Shown: piece by piece, positions 9,402 through 17,702 of the stretch
Layout of the letters: each line of letters begins with the position of its first letter
Numbering within the stretch: the first letter of the stretch is position 1
NCBI GenBank assembly: GCA_002104905.1
Contig: MCFE01000883.1
Location: 1 to 28,393, forward strand
Length of the DNA stretch: 28,393 bases
Source of the DNA: Basidiobolus meristosporus CBS 931.73
Lineage: Eukaryota; Basidiobolomycota; Basidiobolomycetes; Basidiobolales; Basidiobolaceae
Direction: 5' to 3'
Position numbers and translations under genes: made by a program
Notes under the pieces: model-generated
Told to the model about the DNA's origin: nothing
The model's database searches: none
Seen by the model: only the letters and a program-made list of their open reading frames with translations

Positions 9402-10100
9402 TTAGAACAAGTTAAGTGCATTCTGCTTGGGCTTATGTCCCTGAAAGTCCCATGGTATGCCAGCCTTAAGGTGATTGCATGCTGGAATTCTGATGGCCCC
9501 TTCAATATTTGACCACTCTTCATTATTGCACTCAATGGCTTCACAGTTCTTCAATGTCTTTAAATTCTTTGGCTTCAGTATACATTGCATTGTCTCCTTC
9601 CCATGCTGTGATAGGCTTTCTGTGGGCTTTATTTTAGAACACTGTTGTTGTGCTTCAAAGACTGTAGAGTATTCCCCGGCTGTTACATTGGGAAATGGCT
9701 CAATTCTTGGCTGCAGCATAGAGCTACCTTAGTTCCTTCATTGTAGCAAAGATATTGCTTTCTTGACCTAGGATATTTATTGCTTTAAAAATATTATTTG
9801 CTTATCCTGTTTCTGGACTATTTCCTGATTTCTCTGGGTCATTGCATCTATCCTATCTGCCACTGCACCTGATTGCTTCATTAATTTTTTGGTATGAGCT
9901 GGCAACATACTTACTAATATGGGTTGTGCCAAAGTTATGATGGCTACTTGCTAGTCTTCAACCAAGGGGGCTGTGTTTGCTACATTCTCATCAGCCAGAC
10001 CATAACAGTCAGCTTGTGGCTTTGCAGAGGTTCTCACTTGCCTACCTGACTGAGAGCCTGAGGGGTCTGCATCATTATCTTCAGCGGCCACACTGTCAAC
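9402..10100 (-). pseudogene. Unrecognised upstream coding remnant, Tnp2 copy 1
   Basis: Minus-strand translation gives an open stretch 9719-9402 and, further upstream to about 10100, another reading with ADENVANTAPLVED and AVADRIDAMTQRNQEIV, which looks like a short coiled coil near 9780-9870, separated by single stops. These pieces look like the start of a transposon-encoded protein. No family is recognised. The stretch ends abruptly at gypsy reverse-transcriptase sequence near 10105, so the true beginning is not visible. Confidence 0.4.
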
Positions 10101-10112
10101 ATGGCCTGGACA

Positions 10113-10366
10113 GTTCTGGACCAGATATAGAGATTACCAGTACTTAGTCAAGCATTTGGCATCACCAATGCCCTTGCAACAATCATGACCTTGATGCACA
10201 ACATCTTCCAGGAGTACTTTGACAGGTTTGTGGTAATCTACCTAGAAGACATATTGATATACAGCAAGACACCAGAGGACCACTTGGCTCAAATCCAAAA
10301 TGTCTTCAAGAAGCTAAGAGAAAACAAGCTATACAGCAAGCTAGCAAGGTGTGAGCTCTTGAAGAA
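10113..10366 (+). pseudogene. Reverse transcriptase remnant, family B gypsy
   Basis: The frame 10185-10366 reads MTLMHNIFQEYFDRFVVIYL then [14 protein letters not shown], the core palm motif of Ty3/gypsy RT; the expected YLDD is YLED here. Before it, in another frame, RTRYRDYQYLV.. and the GL.NAPATF-type block are recognisable (10125-10180), so at least one frameshift lies near 10150. After the ENKLYSKLARCE segment the RT reading ends at about 10366, and the following codons in the same frame (LVLWRSYKI...) belong to the deletion junction rather than RT. Thumb, RNase H and the first half of integrase are missing. Confidence 0.75.
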
Positions 10367-10394
10367 ACTTCTTGTCCTGTGGAGATCTTATAAG

Positions 10395-11088
10395 ATAGAG
10401 CAGCAAACTGTAAGGCAAAATATAGGTATTCTACATGAAAATGCAGCATATTAATCATTGAAAACTTTGGCATGTCACCATAAGCTAATGATGCTACTGA
10501 GAGGTTAAATAATTTATTTGGAAAATGACAACCAAATATTCAAACAGATCTTTAGTAAATGGGAAAAGTGTATTTGCCATGCACTGTTTGCCTGCAGAGT
10601 TAGGGGGCACAACACTACCCAACAATTGCCATTTTTCTTAGTGCTTGGATGTCAATTGTAGATTCCAGGAGATCTCACACAGCCAAACTCACCGACAACT
10701 TGGAGGATGAGCTCAGTCAGCATACTAGAAACCAACAATTGAAATAAGTATATCTGGAGGCTCAGACCAAAATTTTTAAAGGTACAGAAATGATGAAGCA
10801 AAGACTGAATAAGGCTATATCACTGGAGGCTATGATAATTGAAAACCTTGTATTAATATGAAACAGCACTCAGAAGGAGTCTTAAAGCAATGGACAAGTC
10901 CATTAAAGATCATCAGATATTGTCCATTTGTAACTTACTAACCAGTAGACAAACAAGGGAACATCAGAGAAGATCTAGTTCATTGAGATAAACTCAAGCT
11001 TAGAAGACTAGCTCACAATACTGAGCCATCAAGATACTGGCTCCATAAGATAGGAGATTCAGGAGGACCCTCATGGCTTTTGTAGGGG
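10395..11088 (+). pseudogene. Integrase C-terminal remnant, family B gypsy
   Basis: Broken readings match the integrase of the minus-strand copy: an ENFGMSP-type equivalent of NWKTLAYHPGTKGV near 10460-10500, FACRV-like sequence near 10580-10610, AKLTDNLEDELSQHTRNQQL at about 10685-10740 (QPKLTDTLEDELSHPNRYQQL in the other copy), and the LARLADNTEPSRYW-like tail near 10990-11045. The pol stop codon lies in TTTTGTAGGGG, inside the polypurine tract. Stops and frameshifts throughout. Confidence 0.65.
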
Positions 11089-11092
11089 AGAA
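11082..11092 (+). other. Polypurine tract of family B gypsy
   Basis: GTAGGGGAGAA immediately precedes the LTR start TGTGATGATC at 11093. The same string precedes the LTR of the minus-strand element (26162-26172 in reverse). The TAG in it is the pol stop codon. Confidence 0.75.
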
Positions 11093-11448
11093 TGTGATGA
11101 TCTTATTCTTGAATATCTAAATTAGATAATTTCTAGTCAAATCAATTAGTTTTATGCTAGGTCTATCAGCATATCAGCATTATATATATTACGTCAGTAG
11201 TGTTAGTCAGCAAATGAGTCAGCAGATTGCTATCAGACAGAAGTGGATATGCTGAGTAGGATTTAGTTGGGTGAACATGAAGGAATCAACTGAACCATTT
11301 CCACAATCTTCAATTAGTCAGCAATTGATCTGGCAAAATCTAAATAAGAATCTGCCAGAACCTCAATAAAGATCAGTTCCAGTTTTAGTAAATATAACAA
11401 TAGCTAAACTCACCATTTCTCTACAACTTTTATTTAAGACTTGTATCA
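11093..11448 (+). repeat. 3' LTR of family B gypsy remnant
   Basis: Starts TGTGATGATC after the polypurine tract and ends near CTTGTATCA at 11448, after which Tnp2 copy 2 begins (TGTTAACTGTTGCAT aligns with TGTCAACAGTTGCAT of copy 1). It carries the AATAAAGATCAG segment common to the family. Length 356 bp compared with 366-367 bp in the other complete copies. Confidence 0.8.
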
Positions 11449-11724
11449 TGTTAACTGTTGCATAGAACTTACATCACAGAATGCCACCATTCAAAGGTAC
11501 TCAAGTTTTCAGGAGTCCACCACCATAGGAGGAAAACATTGTTGATACTCTGGACATATTCCTGCAATACCCCATCTAAGGAAGCTTATGCCATTAAAAA
11601 AATGTTGCAAAGCTATGTACTGCACTCAGTAACAATCAAGCGCAAACATTTACAATTTATTTGATTGCAAAAATTTCATACAACTAAGAAGCAACATCTA
11701 CCTTGAAGGTATATATGAAATGCC

Positions 11725-12078
11725 TTGGCCCTGACACTTGATGGATTCCCATTAAAAAAAGATTCTGCCTGCAAATCCTGCTGGCTACTGATTCTTATCA
11801 ACCTGAACTTGTTGCCTATCTTACAATATCAGAGCATAAGTGTGATGATGCTCTCACTGGTATCTGGACCTAAACTACCATCCAACTTGAGCAGCTACCT
11901 CTATCCATTGCTAGGTGAGTTTTGTAGGCTTTGCAGCAGAGTATTACTAAATGGCCATCATATCAGAGCATGTTCTTTTATCTTCATTGGAGATACCCTA
12001 GCCATCAGCAAGATAGCTGGCTTCTCTGGGCACAGTGAATGGTATGGCTGGCAAATGTGTAAGATCCCAGACATTTGA
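11725..12078 (+). pseudogene. Tnp2 transposase core remnant, copy 2
   Basis: The best preserved transposase piece, 117 codons. It contains NLNLLPILQYQ followed by LSLVSGPKLPSNLSSYLYPL and LGEFCRLCS, then GDTLAISKIAGFSGHSEWYG and CKIPD. This order (PGP..P..L.SYLYPL..E...L, then GD.PAISK..GFSGH and a Cys-containing segment) is characteristic of the Tnp2/Transposase_21 family of CACTA-type transposons. The reading is open here by chance of decay; flanking sequence contains stops (11660-11725 upstream; TGA at 12076 downstream) and the protein continues in other frames with EVSMQLQQSLPAISH. It cannot make an active transposase. Confidence 0.75.
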
Positions 12079-12079
12079 T

Positions 12080-12560
12080 CTATAACTAACACAGATTACC
12101 AATATCCAAGCAACAACACTGAGTACATTTTCTTCTCCCAAGAAACCTTTCAGAAGTCAGTATGCAATTGCAGCAAAGTTTGCCTGCCATAAGCCATTAG
12201 CCAGAACATGGAATTAATCAGAAATCATAGATATTTGGGATAGATTGAATATATTGGAGCAAAAGCTTTCCACTGTGGTCAATGCCTTTGCTTACATCAA
12301 TATCACCATGACAATGACCAAGTTGTGCATTGGGCACTTCAAGCTGATTGAGCCCTCTGAGATATCAGTGAAATTTAAAAAAATTGGCAAAAAATGATAG
12401 AGTACTTGCTACCCAAACTACTTCTCACAGGTGCCAATATGTATTTATATACAACTACAGCAATACAAATACCAGGACTGGATGAGCTGATCATGTCTTT
12501 ATCAAAGTAGTCTTCTTAAGCCATTTTAGCCAAGAGTACATCAGAAGCATTGGCAGTCAT
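12080..12560 (+). pseudogene. Tnp2 transposase middle remnant, copy 2
   Basis: Frame-shifted continuation of the core: FLLPRNLSEVSMQLQQSLPA, then PEHGINQK and IYWSKSFPLWS across 12120-12280, matching the open frame of copy 1 at 5867-5610. The stretch up to the foldback element at 12566 contains several stops. No catalytic residues are assigned. Confidence 0.5.
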
Positions 12561-12565
12561 ATATT

Positions 12566-12796
12566 AGACTTGTTCCATTGTGCCATTGATCATAGTGCCA
12601 GAATGTGCTGTATATTTTGTTATAAATTTGATATTTTAGGGTCATATGCATGCCAATTTTGATCCCAAATTGGCACTGTATGGCACCATCTGGTATTCTG
12701 TGGCATGATCAGACACCATCTGGCATGATTAGGCACCATCTGGCATGTTATGGCACTATTGAGCACTATAATCAGCTGCAATGATGGAACAAGTCT
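12566..12796. mobile_element. 231-bp foldback element related to the 678-bp one
   Basis: Ends AGACTTGTTCCAT at 12566 and ATGGAACAAGTCT ending at 12796 are perfect 13-bp inverted repeats, and the first ten bases equal the ends of the 678-bp element. ATT at 12563-12565 and ATT at 12797-12799 give a 3-bp direct duplication. The element sits within Tnp2 copy 2. Its arms pair imperfectly beyond the ends. A run of nine 10-bp units of the type TGGCAYNATY occupies 12671-12760. It has no coding potential. Confidence 0.75.
12671..12760 (+). repeat. 10-bp tandem TGGCA-type array in foldback element
   Basis: Nine consecutive decamers, each starting with TGG or a one-base variant (units at 12671, 12681, 12691 and so on to 12751): typical units are TGGCACCATC and TGGCATGATT; two begin AGACA or AGGCA. 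The spacing is one helical turn, so the motif would face the same side of the DNA. Confidence 0.75.
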
Positions 12797-13960
12797 ATTG
12801 ACATTGTAAGAATATTGATCCAGAAGGGGATCATTGTTGACAACTTGATGCATCTACAGCATTTGTGCAAGGAGCTTGTGCCAGGATTTGAGTGGCTATA
12901 CCACAAGCATAAAGCTGAGCACATATATCTCAGCTACTACTGTATTCATTCTCCACCATATCATAGTTGGTATGTGGATAATACTTGACCTTGCTTCACC
13001 TTTTAGGAATTTCCTATGGAGCAGATTTGTAGGGAGATAGGAAGAAAAGTCAAGTAGCAGGTACTACCATACCCTAATCTCATCAAGAATATTACCTTCA
13101 AGTTCATTATGGACTTGATAAATTTGCACTTGGCAGACAGCCAGGAAATGTTGGAAATACTGAGGCAAATGTGCACATATAGACACCAATGCATTTGCCA
13201 TCAAAGTACTAGGCAACTACAATATATTGCTATTCAGCTAAGCACTGCACAGGAATTCACACAAACAAGAGCCAAAGTACACCTATAATGGGGACCAGAG
13301 TCCAGCAGATAGAAGGAATATGTTTGCTAAATACAAAAAAATTCTTTACCAATATTCAGGAGGTATTTATGACAAAATTGGTGGTAACCAGGCATATATT
13401 TGCAAAATGTGATTGTTACCAGCAATACAAGATATATGGTAACTTCCAAAATATCAAACTAAAAAGCTATAAGGTTAAGGTTATAGATGTGTGTCAATTG
13501 TAGCAGTTGTTCATGTATGCAGAGGTTAGTAAATAGTAGGCCATAGTTTTCAATGGTTTAGACAAAATGTGTAGTTCCCAAGATAATGGTGGGTAAGTTA
13601 ATCATGAGGGGTGATTTTACAGTGGAATATATGAATGGAGCAAGGGGAGGTAGAGGGAGAAAATATGGTTTTATTAAGTGGCTCAGTAGCATTTTACAGA
13701 ACTAGCTGTAGTCTGCCACACTGCTGTATATAATGCCTGCTTCTCCTCAGATAGGAGTAGAGCACATTAAGACCATCAGAATGCTGTGCAATTGATTTCA
13801 AAAGACCACTTGAGCATTGTCAAGCTTTCACCTTAGTTGGCAGTAAAAGCAGCCAAACAGCACCTCAATCCAAACATTAGAATGTGTAAATGGCCAATAA
13901 TGCCAAACTGCTGGCATTATGATGGACTCATTGTTGGATCCTAACAACTGTTCTAGACTA
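12797..13960 (+). pseudogene. Tnp2 transposase C-terminal remnant, copy 2
   Basis: After the foldback element, broken readings continue: HLQHLCKELVPGFEWLYHKH near 12855-12915, EQICREIGRKVK near 13020-13055, PYPNLIKNITFKFIMDLINL near 13070-13130, and the open frame 13288-13503 with GTRVQQIEGICLLNTKK. These align in order with copy 1 between about 5260 and 4400. From 13600 to 13750 the two copies match as non-coding or heavily decayed sequence (GGGGTGATTTTACAGTGGAATAT). The match ends at 13940-13950, where copy 1 is cut. Confidence 0.5.
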
Positions 13961-14284
13961 GATCAACCTGGGTGACCATTTTATTTTTCACAAGGAGTGA
14001 GGGCATTGTTTGAGTAAGAAAATAGTGAATAGGACAATGCAGCAATAGCAAATCAGCACACATATATGGGAGGTGTTTGAGTGTTGGGATCAGAATGCAA
14101 GTGAATTTGCATTGAACAAATAAAAATCACTTAAGTATTGATGTGATGAAAAATTTGACCAGGCTTTTTGTAAACTATGGGGCCCAATGTTTTGTAAACA
14201 GTCTTTGCATGGTAGCTTAATGGCATCACTATCTTTGCAATTGGATATAAAATCTGTGATGGCATATTGATGGGATTATCACAA
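13961..14284. other. Intergenic or unassigned repeat sequence
   Basis: About 320 bp with no open frame or motif that I recognise. It may be the 3' end of Tnp2 copy 2; copy 1 is not available for comparison here. AT-rich and nearly CpG-free. Confidence 0.3.
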
Positions 14285-14610
14285 TTATTTTTCATTAGGA
14301 AGCTACAGAGATGGAGTACATGGCAGCCTGTGAGGCAGTAAGGTAATTATGCAATCAAGAAAGCTTTTCAAATATTTGGCATTAATTCAAAAAGCCCCTA
14401 TTGCATTGATTTGGGATAATTAATGCTGCATACAGTTGTGTAGAAAACCAACCTTTCATGCCGGAACTAAGAGCATAGATATTAGATATCACTCATATGT
14501 AAAGCTTTTGATTTCAGCTTGGCCAACTTGACCCACCAGCTTATGGATAAAGTGATTGAAGATAGACTCACTAGGCCACAAGTAACAAATCATTTAAAAC
14601 ATCTCAGATC
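14285..14610 (+). pseudogene. Copia RNase H remnant
   Basis: Across frames the plus strand reads EMEYMAACEAVR, then SNIWH.F / KAFQIFGINSK, KAPIALIWDN.CCIQLC and KPTFHAGTKSIDIRYHS, the STEAEYMA...DNQG...H..T.HIDIRYHF pattern of the RNase H domain at the end of Ty1/copia pol. A LTRPQVTNHL-like tail follows near 14570-14590. At least two frameshifts and several stops. Only the last part of pol is present; nothing upstream of it is recognisable as copia. Confidence 0.6.
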
Positions 14611-14769
14611 ATAATAAGAATGATGTTTTGTGATTATTGGTCTGATTAGGAGTAAAGTACAAGCTGGTAATATCACCTAAATACATGTTGCAAGAGTTTG
14701 AAGATAGTAAAGATAACTGCAAGAGCTAGTATTTTGTATGGTTTTCATATGGGTTTGGTAAAGCAAAAC

Positions 14770-14892
14770 TTATAATATACTTAGGGCAGCTCCAGTAACA
14801 TATTTACAAGTTTCTGGCTGTTTGGATTACTTTGAGAATTCTGTTCCGCTTGGTAACTGATGTTATGGTGAATATATTTAAGTGGATCACTG
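14770..14892. repeat. Repeat shared with 24165-24300, split by family C element
   Basis: GGCTGTTTGGATTACTTTGAGA and its surroundings match GGCTGTCTGGACAACTTTGAGA at 24212-24241 and neighbouring sequence (about two thirds identity by eye). The match continues on the other side of the family C element from 22752 (AGTTTTCCAAGAGTTGTATG versus ATTATTTTGTGAGATTTGTAG near 24315). Both copies lie just downstream of minus-strand copia remnants, so this is probably their 3' LTR or 3' flank. Confidence 0.5.
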
Positions 14893-14897
14893 CAAAG

Positions 14898-15284
14898 TGT
14901 GGGTTATTACTGACTGTACTTGGTGAGTGGGAGAGCTTGTAGGTCAAGTCAGTACCACTTGGTTCAGAATAGCTTCCGATAGAAGGTAGCAAGGTAATAA
15001 AGACTTCTGTTTATTTCGTCCAAATCTTGTTGTTCTTCCTGGTTCAATTGGGTAGATATATATATTACTTGGGGGGGCTTAGACAATAGACAATGTGTTA
15101 TAAAATAGGGGTGTGAACACCTTCCTGTTATGGTAAGTGTTCTAACTAGATAAGGGCAGGGATAGGAGGGGAGGACGCGTGGGGGAATCATAGGGAGGGT
15201 ACTGGAGGACTTTGGGTAGGACTCTGGAGGGAACTCTTGGGAGAACTCTTGGGCAAAGAGTGGGTACTACATTGAGTACTCACA
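14898..15284 (-). repeat. 3' LTR of family C element
   Basis: 387 bp, plus-strand ends TGTGGG and ACTCACA. Compared with the other LTR, substitutions lie near 14906, 14925, 14977, 15027-15028 and 15063; all are transitions. In element sense it contains TATTTTATAAC and a run of TATATATATC that could serve as promoter elements. Confidence 0.95.
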
Positions 15285-15793
15285 TATCCCGGGGGTTAAG
15301 TGGGAGCTTCGTCCTCGAAGTTCTTTGACTAACTCGCTTCTCCAGGATTGATTTCGTTTACGGAGCATGGGGAGTCACCGTAGTACCATTGCTGGTTGTC
15401 ACTCGCGAGGGGATTGCGGGCGAGTACCTGATACCATTCGGCAGCAGAGTGGGGTGCGGCCTGTGTTGCTCGAGGGATGTTTTCCACAGAGCCAAATAGT
15501 TGGCAAACCATAGGGTTCTGGGTAAGTTCCTTGGGAGGGTTGGAGAACGAGAAAAGGTGCAATAGCGCGATAAACTCTTGCTACTTTATCTTGCAAACAT
15601 TATTGGGGCTTGTCCTTTTCGTGTTCAATATGACGGCGAGGGACCTTTTGAAGAGGGCGTACACTCGGTCAGCAGTCACCTGTTGTCAATAACAAGTTTT
15701 TGCTTCTTCTGAGACGTATTGTAGTTCTTCCGTAGAAACTGTGGCGCGATCAAGGTGCTTTTGTACTTGCCTCATGGTTTCTACAGAATCCGC

Positions 15794-16864
15794 TGTAGTG
15801 GGGTGACAGTGACACCCACTGACAGATGTGCTCATTCCCTTATTTTCTACTTCCCTATATCCCTACTACACTCATTTTAGTTTTATCCCATTTGTCTTAC
15901 CCAATCAGTACTATCCCATAAGCCGGTTGACTATCACACCTGCTTACCTTATTGCATAAGTTACCCCTCACTTTATGTAAGATTACTAGTTACAAGTGCT
16001 TCTATATTAGGCAAGTACCCGCGCCAGTACCCGTGACACATGATCAACCCGTGTCACCATCCCTACCATTTCCATACCATATATGGTATCCCCATGTTAC
16101 ACAGATTTCAGAATACCGATTCCTGATTGGTTGGATGTGCTGTGCCTCTTAGAACCTTCCGGCACCTACTTAGAACATTCTTAGGTCATTCTGATGTCAT
16201 TAAGATTTCTATTGAACTCCGGAACCTTCTGGAACACCATGATTAGTAATCACTTAGCCAGTGAGAAAAGTATATAAGGGAGGCTATCCCTCAACAATAA
16301 ATCATCATCCCTTTTATCAATATACCAACTTGTTAATTAGTGTGATCACTGCTACCTGCTGCTACCTGAACTTCCAACCCTAGACCACAGGACACTCCCA
16401 GGAAACCGCGCTGACAGCCAACTGACCTTGGAGGCACTACTTGTGAGGAATACTCAGAGTAGGTATCTTTTATTATATTTGATTCTTTCCCAAGTTTGTT
16501 CTTGTACAGGCAAAGATACTTTTCTGTCTTTGTAACTATTGACCAAAGCTGCATTCTTATCAAGTCCCTGCTGGCAGAGTTTACAGTTGTTTTGACTTTG
16601 GAAGCTTTAGTACATTGTCATCTCAAAGGACGCTGAACCCAGCACATACTTTTGTTAAGACGCCAACTAAGTTGGGGATTGTAGCTCAATAGTTTTCCCT
16701 TGACAAGCTTGTGGCTTTATTCCCCTTCACATTAGATTAGAGACAGAACCCAAGTATTCCTAGCAAGCTTTTGCCAGAGGTTATCGCACCCAGTGAACAC
16801 CCCACACACAAAACACTTGAGAAGTGTTGGACGTATCTCTCCCTTGGACCTATCCACCACCACA
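15794..16864 (+). repeat. Complete solo LTR of family A inside family C element
   Basis: 1071 bp, TGTAGTGGGG...CCACCACA, flanked by CCGC at 15790-15793 and 16865-16868 (a 4-bp duplication; a fifth base would mismatch). It carries no internal retrotransposon sequence, so it arose by LTR-LTR recombination. TATATAAGG at 16271 and AATAAA at 16296 mark a probable promoter and polyadenylation signal. It is the reference copy for the decayed family A LTRs at 1-4053 and keeps many CpGs that those have lost. An open frame running into it from 16868 is read-through of the third ORF. Confidence 0.95.
16271..16301 (+). promoter_or_regulatory. TATA box and AATAAA in the family A solo LTR
   Basis: TATATAAGGG at 16271-16280 and AATAAA at 16296-16301 occur in the order expected for the U3/R boundary. 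The decayed copies have TATACAAGG at the equivalent place. Function is inferred from position only. Confidence 0.45.
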
Positions 16865-17702
16865 CCGCGGCGGTTTCTTTGGCTTCTTGGAGTTGGACTT
16901 TGTACTGATTCCTGAGTTGTCCTATGGTAAACCACTGTAATAGTTGTAACACAGCAACTTGGTGGATTGCATGGGTTAACTGGCCAGTGTATTTAATCCG
17001 TTCGCGTATCTTCTCTAAGATGGTTCCTTCTTGGAAATGTGGTTCGAGATGTTCGCAAATTTCTCGGAGGAGTCCTTTGATCGGGAGTTCTACTTCTGGT
17101 GCTCTTGCAGCTTGTACCAGGTCTGCGTATACCTCAACAACCGTGGTACCTATTAATGGCAAGTATGCAACAAAACAGGGGGGCTCTTGAGGTCTCGTGA
17201 GGGCGCAACAGTTGATTCCTTGTGTCTTCTGTCTGACTGTGTCCAGTATGGATACAGGAATCAGCGCGGTGTCCTTCTCCTTAATGATCAAGGAACCTCC
17301 TCTTAGGTGGTACACGGTCTTCTCGGGTAGTATCTCCATGCTTTGTATCAGCGTGGGTAACTTGTCTTGTCCCTCTCTGATTGTGTCTCGAATTAGCGTG
17401 ACTGCTCCGGCAAACAACTCTTCATAGGTGGCTCTTGTCGTATGTAACGCTTGTACCATATCTCTTAACACTTGCAGGTCGGTTTCGTTTTCGATATCAT
17501 CTTGGTTCTTGCTAGTGGGAGGGGTATCGCCAGTTTTGGGTGAACTGTTTCCTTTGGCGCTTTCCATATGCATTCTTTTGTTCTCCCCTTTGGGCAAACT
17601 CCCTCGCGCATATTATTTGTACCTATATTGACTAAAATCTCCTCTAATAAACTTTGACTGTATCCCGTGTCTTCCTCTATCCTTGTCCTGATAATTGTTT
17701 AA

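Larger units (their letters stand above)
4054..10104 (-). mobile_element. Decayed Tnp2 (CACTA-type) DNA transposon, copy 1
   Basis: The minus strand carries remnants of a Tnp2/Transposase_21 transposase, with downstream sequence at 4054-5200, the GDTPAIS-type motif near 5895-5935, and the N-terminal cysteine motif near 7460-7530. The whole stretch 4054-7560 aligns in reverse with copy 2 at about 11450-13950. It is interrupted by an LTR of family B (from 6260), itself split by a foldback element. Its distal end was cut by the family A element and continues left of the window. Terminal inverted repeats are not seen. The right limit is the junction with gypsy sequence near 10105. Confidence 0.7.
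10105..11448 (+). mobile_element. Family B Ty3/gypsy remnant with 3' LTR
   Basis: A 5'-truncated gypsy element: part of reverse transcriptase (from about 10113), a direct jump to the integrase C-terminal half (about 10395-10860), the pol tail, polypurine tract and the 3' LTR 11093-11448. It is colinear with the longer minus-strand element at 25796-28393 (about three quarters of bases agree by eye in the RT and IN parts). It lies between the end of Tnp2 copy 1 and the middle of Tnp2 copy 2. No 5' LTR is present. Confidence 0.8.
11449..13960 (+). mobile_element. Decayed Tnp2 (CACTA-type) DNA transposon, copy 2
   Basis: Plus-strand counterpart of copy 1, beginning inside the N-terminal cysteine region and running through the core to the C-terminal remnant. 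Sequence from 11449 to about 13940 aligns with the reverse complement of 7530 down to 4054, except that copy 2 lacks the family B LTR and instead holds a small foldback element at 12566-12796. Beyond about 13960 no comparison is possible because copy 1 is cut by the family A element there. Terminal inverted repeats are not seen. Confidence 0.7.
15329..17573 (-). pseudogene. Third ORF of family C element, split by a solo LTR
   Basis: Downstream of pol (105-130 bp after its stop) lies an ORF I do not recognise. From the first ATG at 17573 it runs to 16869, where the solo LTR interrupts it; the same frame resumes at 15789 and ends with TAG at 15329. Removing the LTR and one CCGC leaves about 390 codons in one frame, with only two internal stops, TGA at 15686-15688 and TAG at 15581-15583. 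No signal peptide or membrane segment is evident, so it is not a typical env. The middle (about 17170-16900) is predicted by eye to be largely helical (LREICEHLEPHFQEGTILEK). The frame is open upstream to 17612 without ATG. Confidence 0.75.

Noticed and set aside
12671-12760. Decamer array as a CRISPR array or simple microsatellite
   Set aside because: The units are only 10 bp with no spacers, and they vary in a pattern shared with another mobile element; it is part of the foldback element.
15041-15052. GGTTCAATTGG in the family C LTR as a tRNA B box
   Set aside because: It lacks the consensus GTTCGA core, has no A box or cloverleaf around it, and is in both LTRs.
16732-16868. C-terminal end of the third ORF as it stands (to 16737)
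   Set aside because: The last 40 or so codons are read from the nested family A LTR, not part of the original protein.
15329-17573. Third ORF of family C as a retroviral-type envelope gene
   Set aside because: No signal peptide, membrane anchor or cleavage-site pattern is visible; only the position would suit an env.
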